64,000 nucleotides of DNA from Massospora cicadina (taxonomy: Eukaryota; Entomophthoromycota; Entomophthoromycetes; Entomophthorales; Entomophthoraceae). A program made the translations under genes and the position numbers. Below, in pieces: positions 35,225 to 46,164 of the stretch; within the stretch, counting starts at the first letter, position 1; each line of letters begins with the position of its first letter. Where the stretch lies: positions 1-64,000 of the forward strand of contig JAKSZP010013628.1 in the NCBI GenBank assembly GCA_022478985.1, written 5' to 3'. Under the pieces are notes generated by a model. The model ran no database searches. It saw only the letters and a program-made list of their open reading frames with translations, and was not told where the DNA came from.

Positions 35225-35392
35225 TAATCAACCAACCATATGCCTAACCAATTCCGCCTTTCTCGTAGATATTGGCGTAGCAATGGCCCCTCCTTTTCAA
35301 CTGAACCAGGTTATGAAGAAGATTTTCCCTGTCCATAATAGCCCAGTTCCACTCAAAACTTCAAATCCACACCCCTTAGTGCCGCAGCTATT

Positions 35393-35722
35393 TTGACCAT
35401 GTCAATAGGATCTGACATTCTGACTTTCAACGAGTTTACCCCCCCTATGAACCTAGTGGTTTCCCTTGACCTCACTACCATCTCTTCAGTATCACTGGAT
35501 TCATCCACAACTTCCAATAAAGAGAACTTAGCTTACTTCTTATTACCCATGAAGATTAGTGTTGGGTCTCATCACATCTCCTTTGAAGCTTTGGGTGATA
35601 CCGGAGCTGTGGGCAATTTTATGAGTGTTACACTGGCCCAACAATTGGAACTTGACCTGGATGCAGGCCTTTTAGTGATGGTTGCGTCGTCAACCTCCCA
35701 AACCTCATACCTTCTTCGCTGA
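35393..35722 (+). pseudogene. Element C N-terminal peptide plus protease
   Basis: The upstream leader peptide (from about 35242, MPNQFRLSRRYWRSNGP) is followed by MKISVGSHHISFEALGDTGA; Asp-Thr-Gly is kept although the preceding Val is Gly. The interval from LTR to protease is only about 325 bp, so there is no room for the ~800-bp gag that A has. Confidence 0.8.
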
Positions 35723-35760
35723 CCAGTCAAATTTTTGATACATAAGTTCAGCTTCTGCGA

Positions 35761-36890
35761 TTGATTTTCTGCTATGCTAAATTTGGTTTTTCCAGTGATC
35801 TTAGGAATAGATTGTGGCGCCGGCAACATGTCAAGATCTACCAGGAGTCTAACATTCTGTCGTTCATTAATGATCAACTGGAGGGTGAAATTCCCCCGAT
35901 TGATACTCTTAAGAAAACTCAAGGCTCTATTTCTATCACTTTCCTTTTCTCTCCTGCGGGAATACTTTCTGATTTTCCAGAAAGTTTAATGTGCTATCAA
36001 AGCATTTTTGATTCTGAAAAGGCAGATTATCTGCCTCCTCACACTAGATCCAACTGTGGATTTTGTATAATGGTGGAGTTGGCGAATATCAACTGCCCGT
36101 TGTATCCCCATACAGCAGAGGAGGTGGCTGCGCTTACCACTTGGTTGGACGATATGCTGAAAAAATGGTGTTTGTTTAAGAAGACATCGCCAGTCACATC
36201 TCCCATCGTCTTCACTAAAAAGCCAATGGTTCCTTCCATCCCTGTGTGGACTATAACACTTAAACAAAATCACGGTATCCAATCCCTACACCCTGACTTT
36301 AGATCAGAAAATAAGCTAAGCAATCGCCAAATCTCAGGTGTTCTCCAAGCTGGATCTTGTCAACGCTTTTAACCAGATTTGGGTAATGAAAGGGCAATAA
36401 TGGTTAAAAGCGATCTGGATGAAGTGAGGCATTTTCCAATTCTGCGTAATGCCCTTTGGGCTGAAGAATGCTCCCACTAAGTTTCAATGTAGAATCAACA
36501 ATGTACTGGGTGACCTCCAGTTTACTTGCGCAGTAGTATATATTGATGACATTTTAGTTTACTCCTGACTCCTGAACAACACGCTATTGACTTGGAAGTT
36601 GTCGTGGCCATCTTGCATAAGGCAGGTTTATTCGTTAAGCCTTCTAAATGTGAGTTCTATAAGGAGGAAGTTACCTTTCTTGGGAACCTCATCTTTAAAG
36701 ATGGCTACACAATTCCTCCAAATAAGCTGGACGCTATCCGAGAATGGCCAACCTCAACAACCCAGAAACAATTACAGAGTTTCTTGGGAATCATCATTTT
36801 CTTAAAAAAATTTCCCTGGCATTTTCCCAGATTGCTGCCCGCTCCACCCCCTTACAGGAAAGAATGTACCATTTTGCTGGATGCCTGAGT
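35761..36890 (+). pseudogene. pol: Element C reverse transcriptase
   Basis: A 203-residue open frame (35761-36372) holds the pre-RT region and VELANINCPLYPHTAEEV. After a frameshift, PFGLKNAPT leads to VVYIDDILVYS with the catalytic YIDD at 36539-36550 intact. Then CEFYKEEVTFLGNLIFKDG (36640-36700). One of the better RT copies, but still broken at about 36260, 36400 and 36565. Confidence 0.87.
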
Positions 36891-36899
36891 GCCAACAGG

Positions 36900-37610
36900 C
36901 ATTTGAATCGATCAAAAGGTGTTTTTATTCCCTCCCATTTTTGAAACATGCAGATCCCGCCAAGCCGTATATTGTTGCATGTGATGCCTCCTTGGTAGCA
37001 GTGGGGGCAGTGTTGCTCTAAGAGCACAATTGCTTGGAACATCCGGTCGCCTACCTTTCCTGAAAGTTTGCCTCTATGGAGCAGACTTGGGCCATCTATG
37101 GCAAGGAGTTGACAACCATAGCATGGGCATTAACTCATTGGAGGTACCTGGTACAAGGGTTCTCAACATGAGTTAATGGTCCGCACAGATCAACAGGCTC
37201 TTTTATATTTTTGTAAACCCCAAAAATTGGCACACTTGCAAGCACGAACTTATTGGGACTTTTGCAGTTGCAATTTCAAATATGAATTCATAAAATGTGC
37301 GCTTAACGTACTTCCTGATTTTCTCAGCCAAAACCCCGCCCACTGTCCCATGGATTCAGAAGAAGCGGATCTCATTACCTTTATTCCCGCTATCCAATTT
37401 TTTTTGATTGTTCCCCCCATCGTCTCTTCCATCGCCCTTGCCCCTGAAGCCCCGCTTGTTGCTCAGGTCTTAGCCAGTCAAATGACCTGCCCTGAAGTGG
37501 TGGAGTTATTCAAGCTATTGACTCTTCAAAATCATAAACACTCTCTGAACGCCTTGGTGGAGGGACTCAGCTATTTTAGGTCGCGAATCTGGGTTCCCCC
37601 TCTTTTCTGA
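36900..37610 (+). pseudogene. pol: Element C RNase H and linker
   Basis: IVACDASLVAVGAVLL-like start (about 36970-37020), EQTWAIYGKELTTIAWALT (37080-37140), then a 144-residue frame (37176-37610) with RTDQQALLYFCKPQKLA. The usual Asp-His of this segment is Asp-Gln here. Leads straight into integrase. Confidence 0.85.
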
Positions 37611-37619
37611 GCCGAGGTA

Positions 37620-38510
37620 TTTAGTGCACATCATGACCCTCCCACAATTGGCCTCTGGGCAACAAAAATGCATCAATTTTATAAAGCGAACCTATAAATG
37701 GGCAGGCTAAACTAAGGAAGTTCTGGGTTGGATCACCAATTGCATTACCTGTGCTTGGGCAAAGTTGGACTGCTCAGGAAGGAAGAGACTCCTGCACACA
37801 TTACAACAGGCGAAGGGTCCATGAACATTGGTGTCTGTGGACTTTATTGTCAAACTCCCCTGTTTCAATGGCTTCACAGCAGTGATGGTGGTGGTTGATT
37901 ACTTCACCAAATTTTCCCGTTTTATTCCCTGTACTTCTGCGATCACATATGAAGAGACCACCCAGCTCTTTGTACGCCATGTGTTCTCGATGTTTGGTCT
38001 CCCACAGGATATCATTAGTGACTGTGGACCCCAATTTACAGCACAATTTTGGAATGAGCTTTTATTATCCTAAAAATCACCCCCTGTCATTCCACTGCTT
38101 ACCACCCCCAGTCTGATGGACAAACTGAGTGGGTTAACCAAATTTTTGAACAGTATTTGCACTGTTACGCTTCAGCCACCCAGGATACTTGGGCCAATGA
38201 CCTCCCTCTCACCCAATTCGCTTATAACAACGTTACTCATGCCTCTATGTGGTTTTCTCCCTATGAAGCAACATTAGGCTATAACCCCTCTTTTTTGGTC
38301 AGTTCTTGTATACGCCCAGAGGTTCATGCTGCCGCAGATCATGCTGAGAATATCCAGTTGACTCAGTCCTTAGTACGGGAGCACCTATCAAAAGCTATTA
38401 ATGATTATAAATGGTTCACGGACTGCAAATGGCTTCCCAGTCATGATATTGCAGTGAGTTCTCATGTCATGTTGGACACTTGCCACCTGCGGATGCTGGT
38501 ACCTTCCTGA
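37620..38510 (+). pseudogene. pol: Element C integrase
   Basis: Zinc-binding NCITCAWAKLD (37740-37770). Core: SVDFIVKLPCFNGFTAVMVV with the first Asp (37830), DIISDCGPQFTAQFWNELL with the second Asp (38010-38070), Glu in QTEWVNQ (38120). The D,D,E residues are all present, with a frameshift at about 38070. After the core, TQFAYNNVTHASMWFSPYEA and HAENIQLTQSLVREHLSKAI match B. Confidence 0.87.
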
Positions 38511-38528
38511 AAGTTTGCAAGCAAACGT

Positions 38529-39657
38529 TTGGGTCCCCACCTGGTGGAAGAAGACTTGAGCAATGGTTCTTTTTTGTTGAAACTGCCAATTCATTGGAAA
38601 CAGCACCCCATCTTCCATGTGGCCGTGTTGTCCCTGTTCAAGGGGATCATCCCCATCGAACCCAAACCTATTGTGATAGAGGATGTGGAAGAAGCTGAGG
38701 TGGAAAACATCTTAGTGTCCCACAAAACCTGACAGTTGGTCCAGTATCTTGTGGCCTGGAAAGGGTATCCAGCCTACAAGAACAGTTGGTTAAGGCCCGC
38801 AATTGCACTAACTGCATGGAGCTGGTTGATGCATTTTATGAATCCCACCCTAACGCTCCCCATCCCCCCAACAGGTCACAACAGAAATGGCAATCAAACT
38901 ACCCAAGGCGCACAAAAATGTGGCCCTCATGAAGTTTCCCGGTAGTGGTGACCTTCCTTTGGAAAAAGGAAAGGGTAATATAAGTCCAGGGGAACGTCCC
39001 CTGTGTGTCAATTGGACCCTCTTCCTGTTTCCAAGTAAAAAGGCTTCAAAGAGGGTGGCTGTACCCCATGTCACCCAGGGCGACCTCTCCCATGTGGTGG
39101 ACGAGCGCTGGGTAACAGCACTCCCTCTTTGGATCCCTCCCCTGGCGCCCATATTCATCTCTTCCGAACTTGTATGCCTGATCAGGGAAATTTTCACCAA
39201 AATCGCCAAAATGAAGTCAATCAGTCCAGAAACAAGTGGAAACAAGCCTGAAGATCTGAATCCACATAGTTGGAAAGTAATGAAGATTGATTCATCAGCT
39301 GGAATTGCTGATGATTTTGATTTGGCCAACACCACAATCATCAAAATTAACTCCCTCCCAGAATTGTTGGGGATGATCCCCAATGTTCAGGTAGCATCAT
39401 CAGACACCATCGATGATAGTTTGAAGCTCCCTTCTGGCAAATTGTGTGTTGTGGCTGATGAAACGCTTTTGACTAAACGAATGGCCAGCGACTGGTCATG
39501 GGCGGGTTGGGCATCCCAAACCCATTCCCAACCAATTGGGACCGCCCCTATGCGGGGTGGCCTTGGGGGATTTCCATTGCTCGTTGGGCCAGACACCTCT
39601 GAACTAACCGCCAGAAATGCAGTCAAGCCTCAGTTTGGGTATTCAAGGTCGAACTGA
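38529..39657 (+). pseudogene. pol: Element C chromodomain and 256-residue frame into the 3' LTR
   Basis: QYLVAWKGYPAYKNSW (38736 on) is the chromodomain. After one frameshift a frame open from 38887 to 39657 runs MAIKLPKAHKNVALMKF, crosses the polypurine tract (38961-38975, read as EKGKG) and continues about 680 bp inside the LTR, with VTQGDLSHVVDERWVTALPL and GWASQTHSQPIGTAPM. The equivalent LTR sequence in B differs mainly at third codon positions. No known domain is recognised in the LTR part. Confidence 0.72.
38961..38975 (+). other. Polypurine tract of element C
   Basis: GGAAAAAGGAAAGGG directly before the 3' LTR at 38979. Same position as in A and B. Confidence 0.85.
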
Positions 39658-40130
39658 CAGTGATTCAGCCTGCCGCCAAATTCTTTGATTTTGGTTCCCA
39701 GTGAGTTTATCTGTCCCCATTCCCATGTAATTCGCCAGTTAGGTCAAACTTGAAAACTCAATCCTGGCTTGCTTCCCCATCATTTAAGCACTATTTAATC
39801 AGTTGCATTGCACTGAGAAAATTGTTGGTCGATTTTTCTTTTTTTTTCATTTAAAAACCTCTCTAAAAATTTATTTTTTTATCTTGAAAATCAAACCGCC
39901 TTTCCCACTGATACTCACACACCCCTCAGGGTTAACGGTCATACTCATCTGGTACTTTATTATGTGCCTGTACAAAATCTTGGCTCACTGGCAGTTATTG
40001 GCAAAACTCCTTTCCAGTCTCATATCCGTCATATCAACAGCAGTGCCTTTGGCATTCTGGTTTGCCGTTTGGGTGCTCTGGCACTTGGGCTGGTAGGCTG
40101 ATCTAATTTTATCATACTGTCAGCCTGACA
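38979..40130 (+). repeat. Element C 3' LTR
   Basis: 1152 bp, TATAAGTCC to CAGCCTGACA. Followed by ACAGC, one half of the perfect target duplication. The first ~680 bp lie within an open reading frame. Confidence 0.93.
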
Positions 40131-40420
40131 ACAGCTAAGCATTCACGCTAAGTGACGCTGTAATTATCTACGCTCAAGTTAGGGTTTACTGAACTATTCT
40201 ATAGGATGGTTAACTTATATTGCAATAAGAGCTGTTAGAATGGTCCCAATAGCCATGACACTAGCATCAGTAAAAAGAATAAACGGTTTATCAAATTTGA
40301 ATGTACCAAATAATCGAATTTGTGAGAGCTTTCCTTATGATGTCAAAAATTTGTTGGTGAGTTTGTTCCCATTGAAACAGAACCTTCTTTTATAACAGAT
40401 AGTCAGTGGTCTATCTATCT
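40131..40420 (-). pseudogene. pol: Element G RNase H, N-terminal part
   Basis: Minus strand: LFQWEQTHQQIFDII (RT-RNase H connection, about 40380), FDKPFILFTDAS (about 40290) with the first catalytic Asp, and YSVT-stop-REC at the insertion point. Continues at 34081. Confidence 0.85.
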
Positions 40421-41110
40421 CATCAAAGTGGTGATAAATTGTCAATAATAACTGACTATCCCAAGAAGAATCTGTTAATTAAATAAAGATAGATGGTCAA
40501 GCCATTTTCTCAACTTACAACTTTTTCTGGTAATGGCAAAATCCCTTCCCAGAAAACCTTTATGCTAAAGAGATTCCATTTCAGTATGAAAAAAGATAGC
40601 ATTTGGCTGATTTTAACTTCAGTGAAACAAAAGGAAGATTTTCAAACACTTCCTTCAAGTGAGCGAGGTGTTGATCAACATTGCAAGAAAACATGGCCAC
40701 GTCATCTAAGTAAACTAACACACAAGAAATTTCAAGTCTTCTAGAAGGCAGTCCATTACATTTAGAAAGTGTTTAAGGGCATTGCATTATCATGGGGGCA
40801 TTCAGTTAAGTTCAAATAACCTCTCACTTTCTATAGGGACGCATTTCTCCTGATCATCCAGTTCAAGATCGATCTTCTTAATAACCTCTGGTGAGATCCA
40901 TTGCAGAAAAGAATTGTAAATTAGGTAAGAGTTATGAATAGTTATTGATTCAAAGTAGTGGATAACTGTCCTTTCAAGTAATGTCGTTCAACTGGCAGTA
41001 ATCTATTACCACCTGATACCCACCATCCTTTTTTATATAAGCAGAAAATGCAAGACCCTTGGACTTTGTGAGGGCTTAAGTAATCTGGCGTCCAAGACCT
41101 GTTTCAGCTC
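40421..41110 (-). pseudogene. pol: Element G reverse transcriptase
   Basis: Minus strand: KKDGGYQVVIDYCQLN (about 41060-41010), CVLVYLDDVAMFSCN with Tyr-Leu-Asp-Asp intact at 40712-40701, then DQHLAHLKEVFENL. It groups with D, F and J rather than A/B/C by the sequence around YLDD. Confidence 0.85.
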
Positions 41111-42221
41111 CTAAATCACCTGAGCTTTTTAATATTAGATATCCGTTAAGGTTGAGCTTGGATTGGAGGGTCATCACCCATAAACGCTATTTTGAACACT
41201 TTAATCATCCCAAAGTCATTTTTACCTCTTGAAAATACCTCAACTTACTCTTCACCTAAAGCATTTTCTTGGTACAGCTGTCCAAAGATGAGGGTTTTAA
41301 CTATCTTTACTTCCATATGGGCAATAATAGTGTCCTCATTGATCCCTAAATTATGCAGGTTTCCGCACCATCAAACATATTCAATTTGATCAGTGGGTAG
41401 TGTTTAACCATATGCAGCATGATGGTTTTGGGTTATTTGCATAGTTTAATCAGCTTAATTATCCATCAAAATGGTTTGGGGCCCCTAGTAAGCAGGATCA
41501 AGCATTTTGGGGCAGGCAATAAGCTCTTGGTGGGATGGATTAGTTTCCACAAATTTTCAACATGTGCTTTATTTAAATAGTAGCGTAAATTCCTATGTCT
41601 ACCAGTATTTAAGATTTTGGTGTATAACTACTTGATTGGAGTATATGGGCATCCCTTTCCAAGCCTTAACACTAGAAGGTGACAGTATGGTTTTTGCTCA
41701 TTTAATCGGTACTCTAGCCTCTCAATGAAGTTTAAATGTTCAAGTAAACAACTCCTAGGTCTTCTTCTTCCTTTCTCTTTAGGAGAGTTTTGACAACAAG
41801 GGGATTTGATATCCTAGGATAAATAAAATTATTCCTTATGATTGATTTGACGTCAAAATCAATAAAGAATTGTATGCCTATGAAAAAAATCATAACCATA
41901 ATTCTCTAGCACAATCACTGGGGACAACATTCCCAGTGATACAAAATGAAGTGAAAAGGAGGAGTAGGCTCCCAGAGATTGAGTCTGATGAGGTCATGCA
42001 GTCGCATAATTTAAAGTGTTGTATTGTTTAAAACAACCTTTATTTTTTTGACCAATTGAGAGAAAATGATATTACCTGGTAATCCAGTATTCACTATGAC
42101 CAGAATTATCACCTTATGAACAGCTACTTATAACACGGGTAATTTAGTGCAAAACAGGGGATTAAGTAAATTACATATGCTACCAGAAGTAGTTTAAAAA
42201 GAGCATAGTAAGAAAAATTTA

Positions 42222-42512
42222 GCAAGGGGGAGTAAGGTAAGTCATTAGAGCGTATGGCTATCAACCTGAAAGTTGCGGTATTTGATTCCAACTCTCCACA
42301 AATCAATTAAGATATCAGCTAAAGGAAGCTATTGGTTGTTAGTAGTTCTAATAACACAAAAACCGTACACATGACTTATTCAAAAAAAGTCACATTATGG
42401 AGGTAAAAAGCTTTAATTGGAGTTAACTCTACTCAGGTTTCATGTCAATGTATTCTTTCTTTCTTTTTGGTAATGTCCATCCCATGGTCATCGTGCCTCA
42501 AATAAATAAAAG
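42222..42512 (+). mobile_element. tRNA-derived SINE in G
   Basis: The head resembles a tRNA with A-box-like TCATTAGAGCGTATGG (42242-42257) and B-box-like GGTATTTGATTCC (42277-42289). The 3' end is TGTCCATCCCATGGTCATCG followed by AAATAAATAAAAG, the same tail as the LINE at 60145-60968. It sits in the protease region of G, just after the nucleocapsid linker. Ends are set by homology; no clear target duplication was found. Confidence 0.75.
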
Positions 42513-42524
42513 AATTATAGACCT

Positions 42525-43840
42525 TTATTTGAAATTAATGAGTCCAGGAAATCTTATTTTGTTAGGTTTAATTAGGACATAACATTCAGGGCGAAAAGCA
42601 ATGTTGGTCTTAAGATGAGGCGCTGAGTCATCAACAGAGGGTGCCTTGCGCTCTAAGTTCACTCCACTTTTCCACCTCATCAGATTTTTTCTTCCAAAAT
42701 GATTCCTCGTAATGGCCAAAAAATACACAATCTAAGCAAAAGTTGAGTCAGAGTTGAAATCTTTGGAATCGTCCTACTGCATGAATGTGAGGCTGGGTTC
42801 TCTTGTTAGGATATTGATGCACTTCAGCTCAGGCAACTCCAATAAGTATTCCTTAATATTAACAATTTATTTGAACAGCTCCTATGCAATCTGGAAGTGT
42901 AGTATGAGAGTCATACCAGGGTTGAAAAGCAGAGTGAATGGCAGCGATGGCATCTTCTAAATTAAAATTAATTGCAGGATGCAAGGGCTTGAGCATTGTG
43001 ATAAAACTTCACCACAAACTCAATATTTTTTCTCCATAGCTAGGACATATCATCGTGAAAGCCTAGTTATGATTAACAAGGGATATTACTTACAAATTCT
43101 ATAACAAAGTGTCTCTTAGCTCCTCCCAAGTAGTAGAACTTTAAATTATGCATCATGATCTCTCAGGCCTTACTATTAAGACAGGCTGTAGGTGCTGGCA
43201 CCTTTGGTGATCTGTAGTGTGACCCATTGCAAGTTCATACACATAGAGATAAGACAGGATTATTTTGGTCACATAAACATACTTATCATTAAAGGTGGGT
43301 TTTAAATTTTTAACAGGTTCAGAGAGAACATTGATAGCTGGAGAAGGATGTCATTAAGACTGAGTTAGCTCAGTAGTTCCTAAGCCAGTTTAGAAGATAG
43401 CCTTATTGACTCTTCAGTGAAAGTCATCCATATAATCCTGGAGTGTGGTGTAGCAGGCGTTGAAATAATCAAGTGAGGCTTTGATATCTAGAAATTGGTC
43501 ATAGTTTCAATATCATTGGACTAGATTACTACTTTGGATGACAGGATATCTTGTTTAGCCTTAATTATTTGAGGGTTAGCATTCATCTGATCGAGTTGGT
43601 TGTCACTTGGGTCTGATTAAATTAATGTGAGGCGATCAACCAAGAACAGTATTGGTTTAGGAATTGTATTTGTTATACAATAAGATCAATGTTCAAATCT
43701 CATCAAGGAAAACCCCTTGATACTCATCCATGCTCTTCAGCCACCTTTAGCAGCTTTAATTTAAAAATTTAATTTGATCTTTGTGGTTTTCACCAAAATT
43801 GGTCCAATAGATGAAAAGTTGGGGGGGGGTCCGAGGACCT
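42525..43840 (-). pseudogene. gag: Element G gag C-terminal half and nucleocapsid-protease linker
   Basis: The frame 42728-42525 has KSGVNLERKAPSVDDSAPH and ECYVLIKPNKIRFPGLI, which align with KSRVSLGREAPSADY and KCYVPEKHDKL in F (51860-51990). The stretch up to 43840 is heavily decayed gag, with a small SINE-like insertion at 43620-43770. No intact knuckle is seen. Confidence 0.65.
43620..43770 (+). mobile_element. Short tRNA-like SINE candidate
   Basis: TATTGGTTTAGGAATTGT and TGTTCAAATCTC (about 43691-43702) look like decayed tRNA A and B boxes 50 bp apart. About 40 bp on, ATCCATGCTCTTCAGCCACC followed by TTTAATTTAAAAATTTAA resembles the LINE/SINE tail. Too short and decayed to be sure. 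Confidence 0.4.
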
Positions 43841-44050
43841 TCAGGCCCTGGGGACCTTGCCCCTTCTAGGGATAGCAGGACTAGTATAACTTGGAGATCT
43901 CTTTTGAATAATAACTTTTTGAGCACGTGGCATGGTGGTTCGTTCACTCAATAGTTTAATCCAGGTAGATAAAACTGCAATTTGGGAAATAGTGGTTTGG
44001 CTTTTCTTGATAAGTTGTTTGATAAGTTCAGTCAAGTCTGTTCCACTCAT
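43780..44050 (-). pseudogene. gag: Element G gag N-terminus with collagen-like tract
   Basis: Starts MSGTDLTELIKQLIKKSQ at 44050, a helix-rich opening. At 43870-43810 the DNA GCAAGGTCCCC and CCTGAAGGTCCTCGG aligns with GCAAGGTCCCC and CCTGAGGGTCCTAAGG in F, giving SPGPEGPRTPP in one frame. A small frame change puts the tract out of phase here. About 700 bp of leader (44051-44756) separates it from the LTR; nothing is recognised in it. Confidence 0.65.
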
Positions 44051-44756
44051 TGGTTAAAATGGTGGTAGCATGGGCCTCCGCTGAAAGAGGTTTCCATGTA
44101 GGTAATGTGTAACTCCAGTGTCAATATGGGCCAAGTGGTTTTTAAAACTCATTGATCTCCCAGCAGTTATCCAGAATGGCTTCACGATTATCTTTTAAAA
44201 TTAGTTTCAGATTAGTACAATTCAAAAATTTGAGCAAAGTTTTTTGTTCAAGTATGTGGTTCTAAGGAATTCCAGGTGATGTAGACCTAGTAATTGCATA
44301 TAATGATGAATGGCAGGGTGAGCAAATAGCCAGAGATAAGTTTCAGTTTGAGCCACCTTTTATTTTCTTACTAAGAAAATTGAGAGAAATACAGATGTTG
44401 AAGCTGGGAGCAATTTGAGAGAACTATTACATCTGGATCTCCCTCCCAGAGGTGATAATTCCAGAAAATGAATCAGTTTTAGTGACAGATACTTCAGCAG
44501 CTTGGATTATGTAGTAGGTTGCATCAGGGGCTGAAATAATAGAGTCACAGTTGCTCTGAAATCAAGCTCTCAAGTTATTGGAAGAGACGTACCTTGACTA
44601 ATGGAGCTGGCCTATCAGTCAAGCTCATATTCTCCTCTATACTAGTATTACTGCTGCTTCTGGGATTGTTCATATGAAGGTAAATATCACTAGGTAGCCT
44701 TGAAAGGGACTTTACAATGAGAACCAGTTTTTAGCTATTTGTTATAGGTTGAAGAC

Positions 44757-45332
44757 TGAGGTTTTTTAAGGCTATGCAATTATCAGTCGCTATAGCTCCA
44801 GCAATTTTCCTAGTAGACTTCTGGTCACTATGGAAAATCTCATATGAAAAGTGTTCTTTGCCAATATAAATCTCTTCTAGATGCTTGTAATATCTCTTAG
44901 ATAACGCTAGGCAACCTCTAGTAAAATTAGGTAAACAATAAGCTTACAAATTAGCATATATCTTTATTGGTTAAAATTTGGAGATATTTATAGCTTTGGT
45001 AGAAGTTTAGGATTAAGTAGGTTATACTTTGGCAGTAGATTAAGATTAAGTGTAGGGTACAGTGATTTTGTGAATAATGAGGCTAAATGTGGAGATTTTG
45101 CTTAATAAAATCTTCTGATCGATGCAGTAGATTCAGGAGATCTTCAAATGGAAAGAACTTTATCAGATAATCTGGCATATTAAAAAAATTTGGGATTTAA
45201 ATTGTTCATTTTGGAGAGCATTTTTTGTTGTGGTTTTTGGTAGCTATGTCAATGGAACCCCATTGATCAAGTTGCAAAATATTTTGCATTTACACTTTAT
45301 CTGAACTAGCGCAAATGCCATCATTCCTGACA
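44757..45332 (-). repeat. Element G 5' LTR
   Basis: Matches the split LTR at 19651-22876 in two blocks. On the minus strand it begins TGTCAGGAATGATGGC (TGTTGGTAATGATGGG in the other). The start at 44757 (plus coordinates) is approximate. Confidence 0.6.
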
Positions 45333-45630
45333 GTTTGTTTTTTTGACAATTAATATAGGCATCTAGAACTTCTTGAGTTGAGAAGAATTCTATCTGATTT
45401 TAAAGACTTCAACTATTGGTGGGTTTCCATACCGCCCCTTGTAAAGTGATATTATGACCCTCCTTAACAATCTCATCCCAATCAGAGTGACGAACATAAG
45501 GAAGCCATTTCTTTACTAATTTATACATCATACCACTAGTATGTTGTAAATAAGTCGCTCTCCACATTAGTTTATTTTAGATTTCTGGGGTTTCAGTGGC
45601 CAAATTTGAATCAAAGCGGAGATCATATAA
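45333..45630 (-). pseudogene. pol: Element J integrase zinc-finger region
   Basis: Minus strand: LQHTSGMMYKLVKKWLPYV, EGHNITLQGAVWKPT and VLDAYINCQKNKQ. The last is the zinc-binding Cys region, cut at 45333 by the LTR of G. The core resumes at 19650. Confidence 0.65.
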
Positions 45631-45655
45631 ACATTCCTCATTGTGGATAGAACAG

Positions 45656-46164
45656 TTAGGACTGGCAATTAAGAGAAATCAGCATTTTGATGTACCACGC
45701 TAGGTCAATATATAATTGAGAAACATAATATTGTAATTGCAGGGACCACCAGGAAAGGAGACCATCTAGATCATACATCTGTTTTATCCAACGGAGGAAG
45801 GCGTGGTCAGTTATTAACATGCGGTGCATCTCATAAAGGAAAGGATGAGAATGCTTAATGGCAAATATTACAACCAAAACTTGCGTTCAGTGATGCTATA
45901 ATTTTGTTTGGCCTTAGACTGATCTTAATAAAGTATGCAATAGGGTGTCCCACTTGGTGATCATAATGTTATGCCAAAGTGGGCGCTGACGGCAACATTA
46001 TTGGCTTTAGTGAATAACATAAAAGACTTATCAAATTGTGGTGAATTGGAATAAGCATCTTGATTAGTGCAAATCTTAGTGCATAAAGGATTGCTGTTTA
46101 ATAATTCCCAATGGATGGGCATTTTTTCTGTAATTGGTAAACCAAAGGGTTCTGAAAGTGTCAT
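45656..46164 (-). pseudogene. pol: Element J RNase H
   Basis: FDKSFMLFTKANNVAVSAHF (first part, 46060-46000; the catalytic Asp of TDAS is Lys) and VVIFAIKHSHPFLYEMHR with LITDHAFLRWIKQM (45870-45780). Clear homologue of the G and D RNase H, decayed. Confidence 0.8.

Larger units (their letters stand above)
34082..40130 (+). mobile_element. Ty3 chromovirus C, complete, plus strand
   Basis: LTRs 34082-35224 and 38979-40130; flanks ACAGC (34077-34081) and ACAGC (40131-40135), a perfect 5-bp target duplication. Same family as A and B. Protease, RT, RNase H, integrase, chromodomain and a long LTR-entering frame are present; a capsid gene is not. It interrupts the RNase H of G. Confidence 0.95.
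19651..45332 (-). mobile_element. Ty3-type retrotransposon G, minus strand, with five nested insertions
   Basis: LTR-like repeats at 19651-22876 and about 44757-45332 flank minus-strand gag (44.05-42.5), RT (41.1-40.4), RNase H (40.4-40.13 joined to 34.08-33.86) and integrase (33.86-33.21 joined to 23.45-22.9). Between these lie D, C, two SINE-like insertions and, in the 3' LTR, an ORF1-only element. G sits inside J's integrase. I found no clear 5-bp target duplication for G. Confidence 0.75.

Noticed and set aside
38850..39383. 177-residue minus-strand frame over the LTR of C
   Set aside because: Opposite strand to the LTR-coded frame whose copy differences sit at third positions; the minus frame lacks this pattern.
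43801..43840. G-run (ten Gs) as a structured element such as a quadruplex
   Set aside because: A single homopolymer run beside the decayed Gly-X-Y tract is better explained by slippage; there are no four separate G-tracts.
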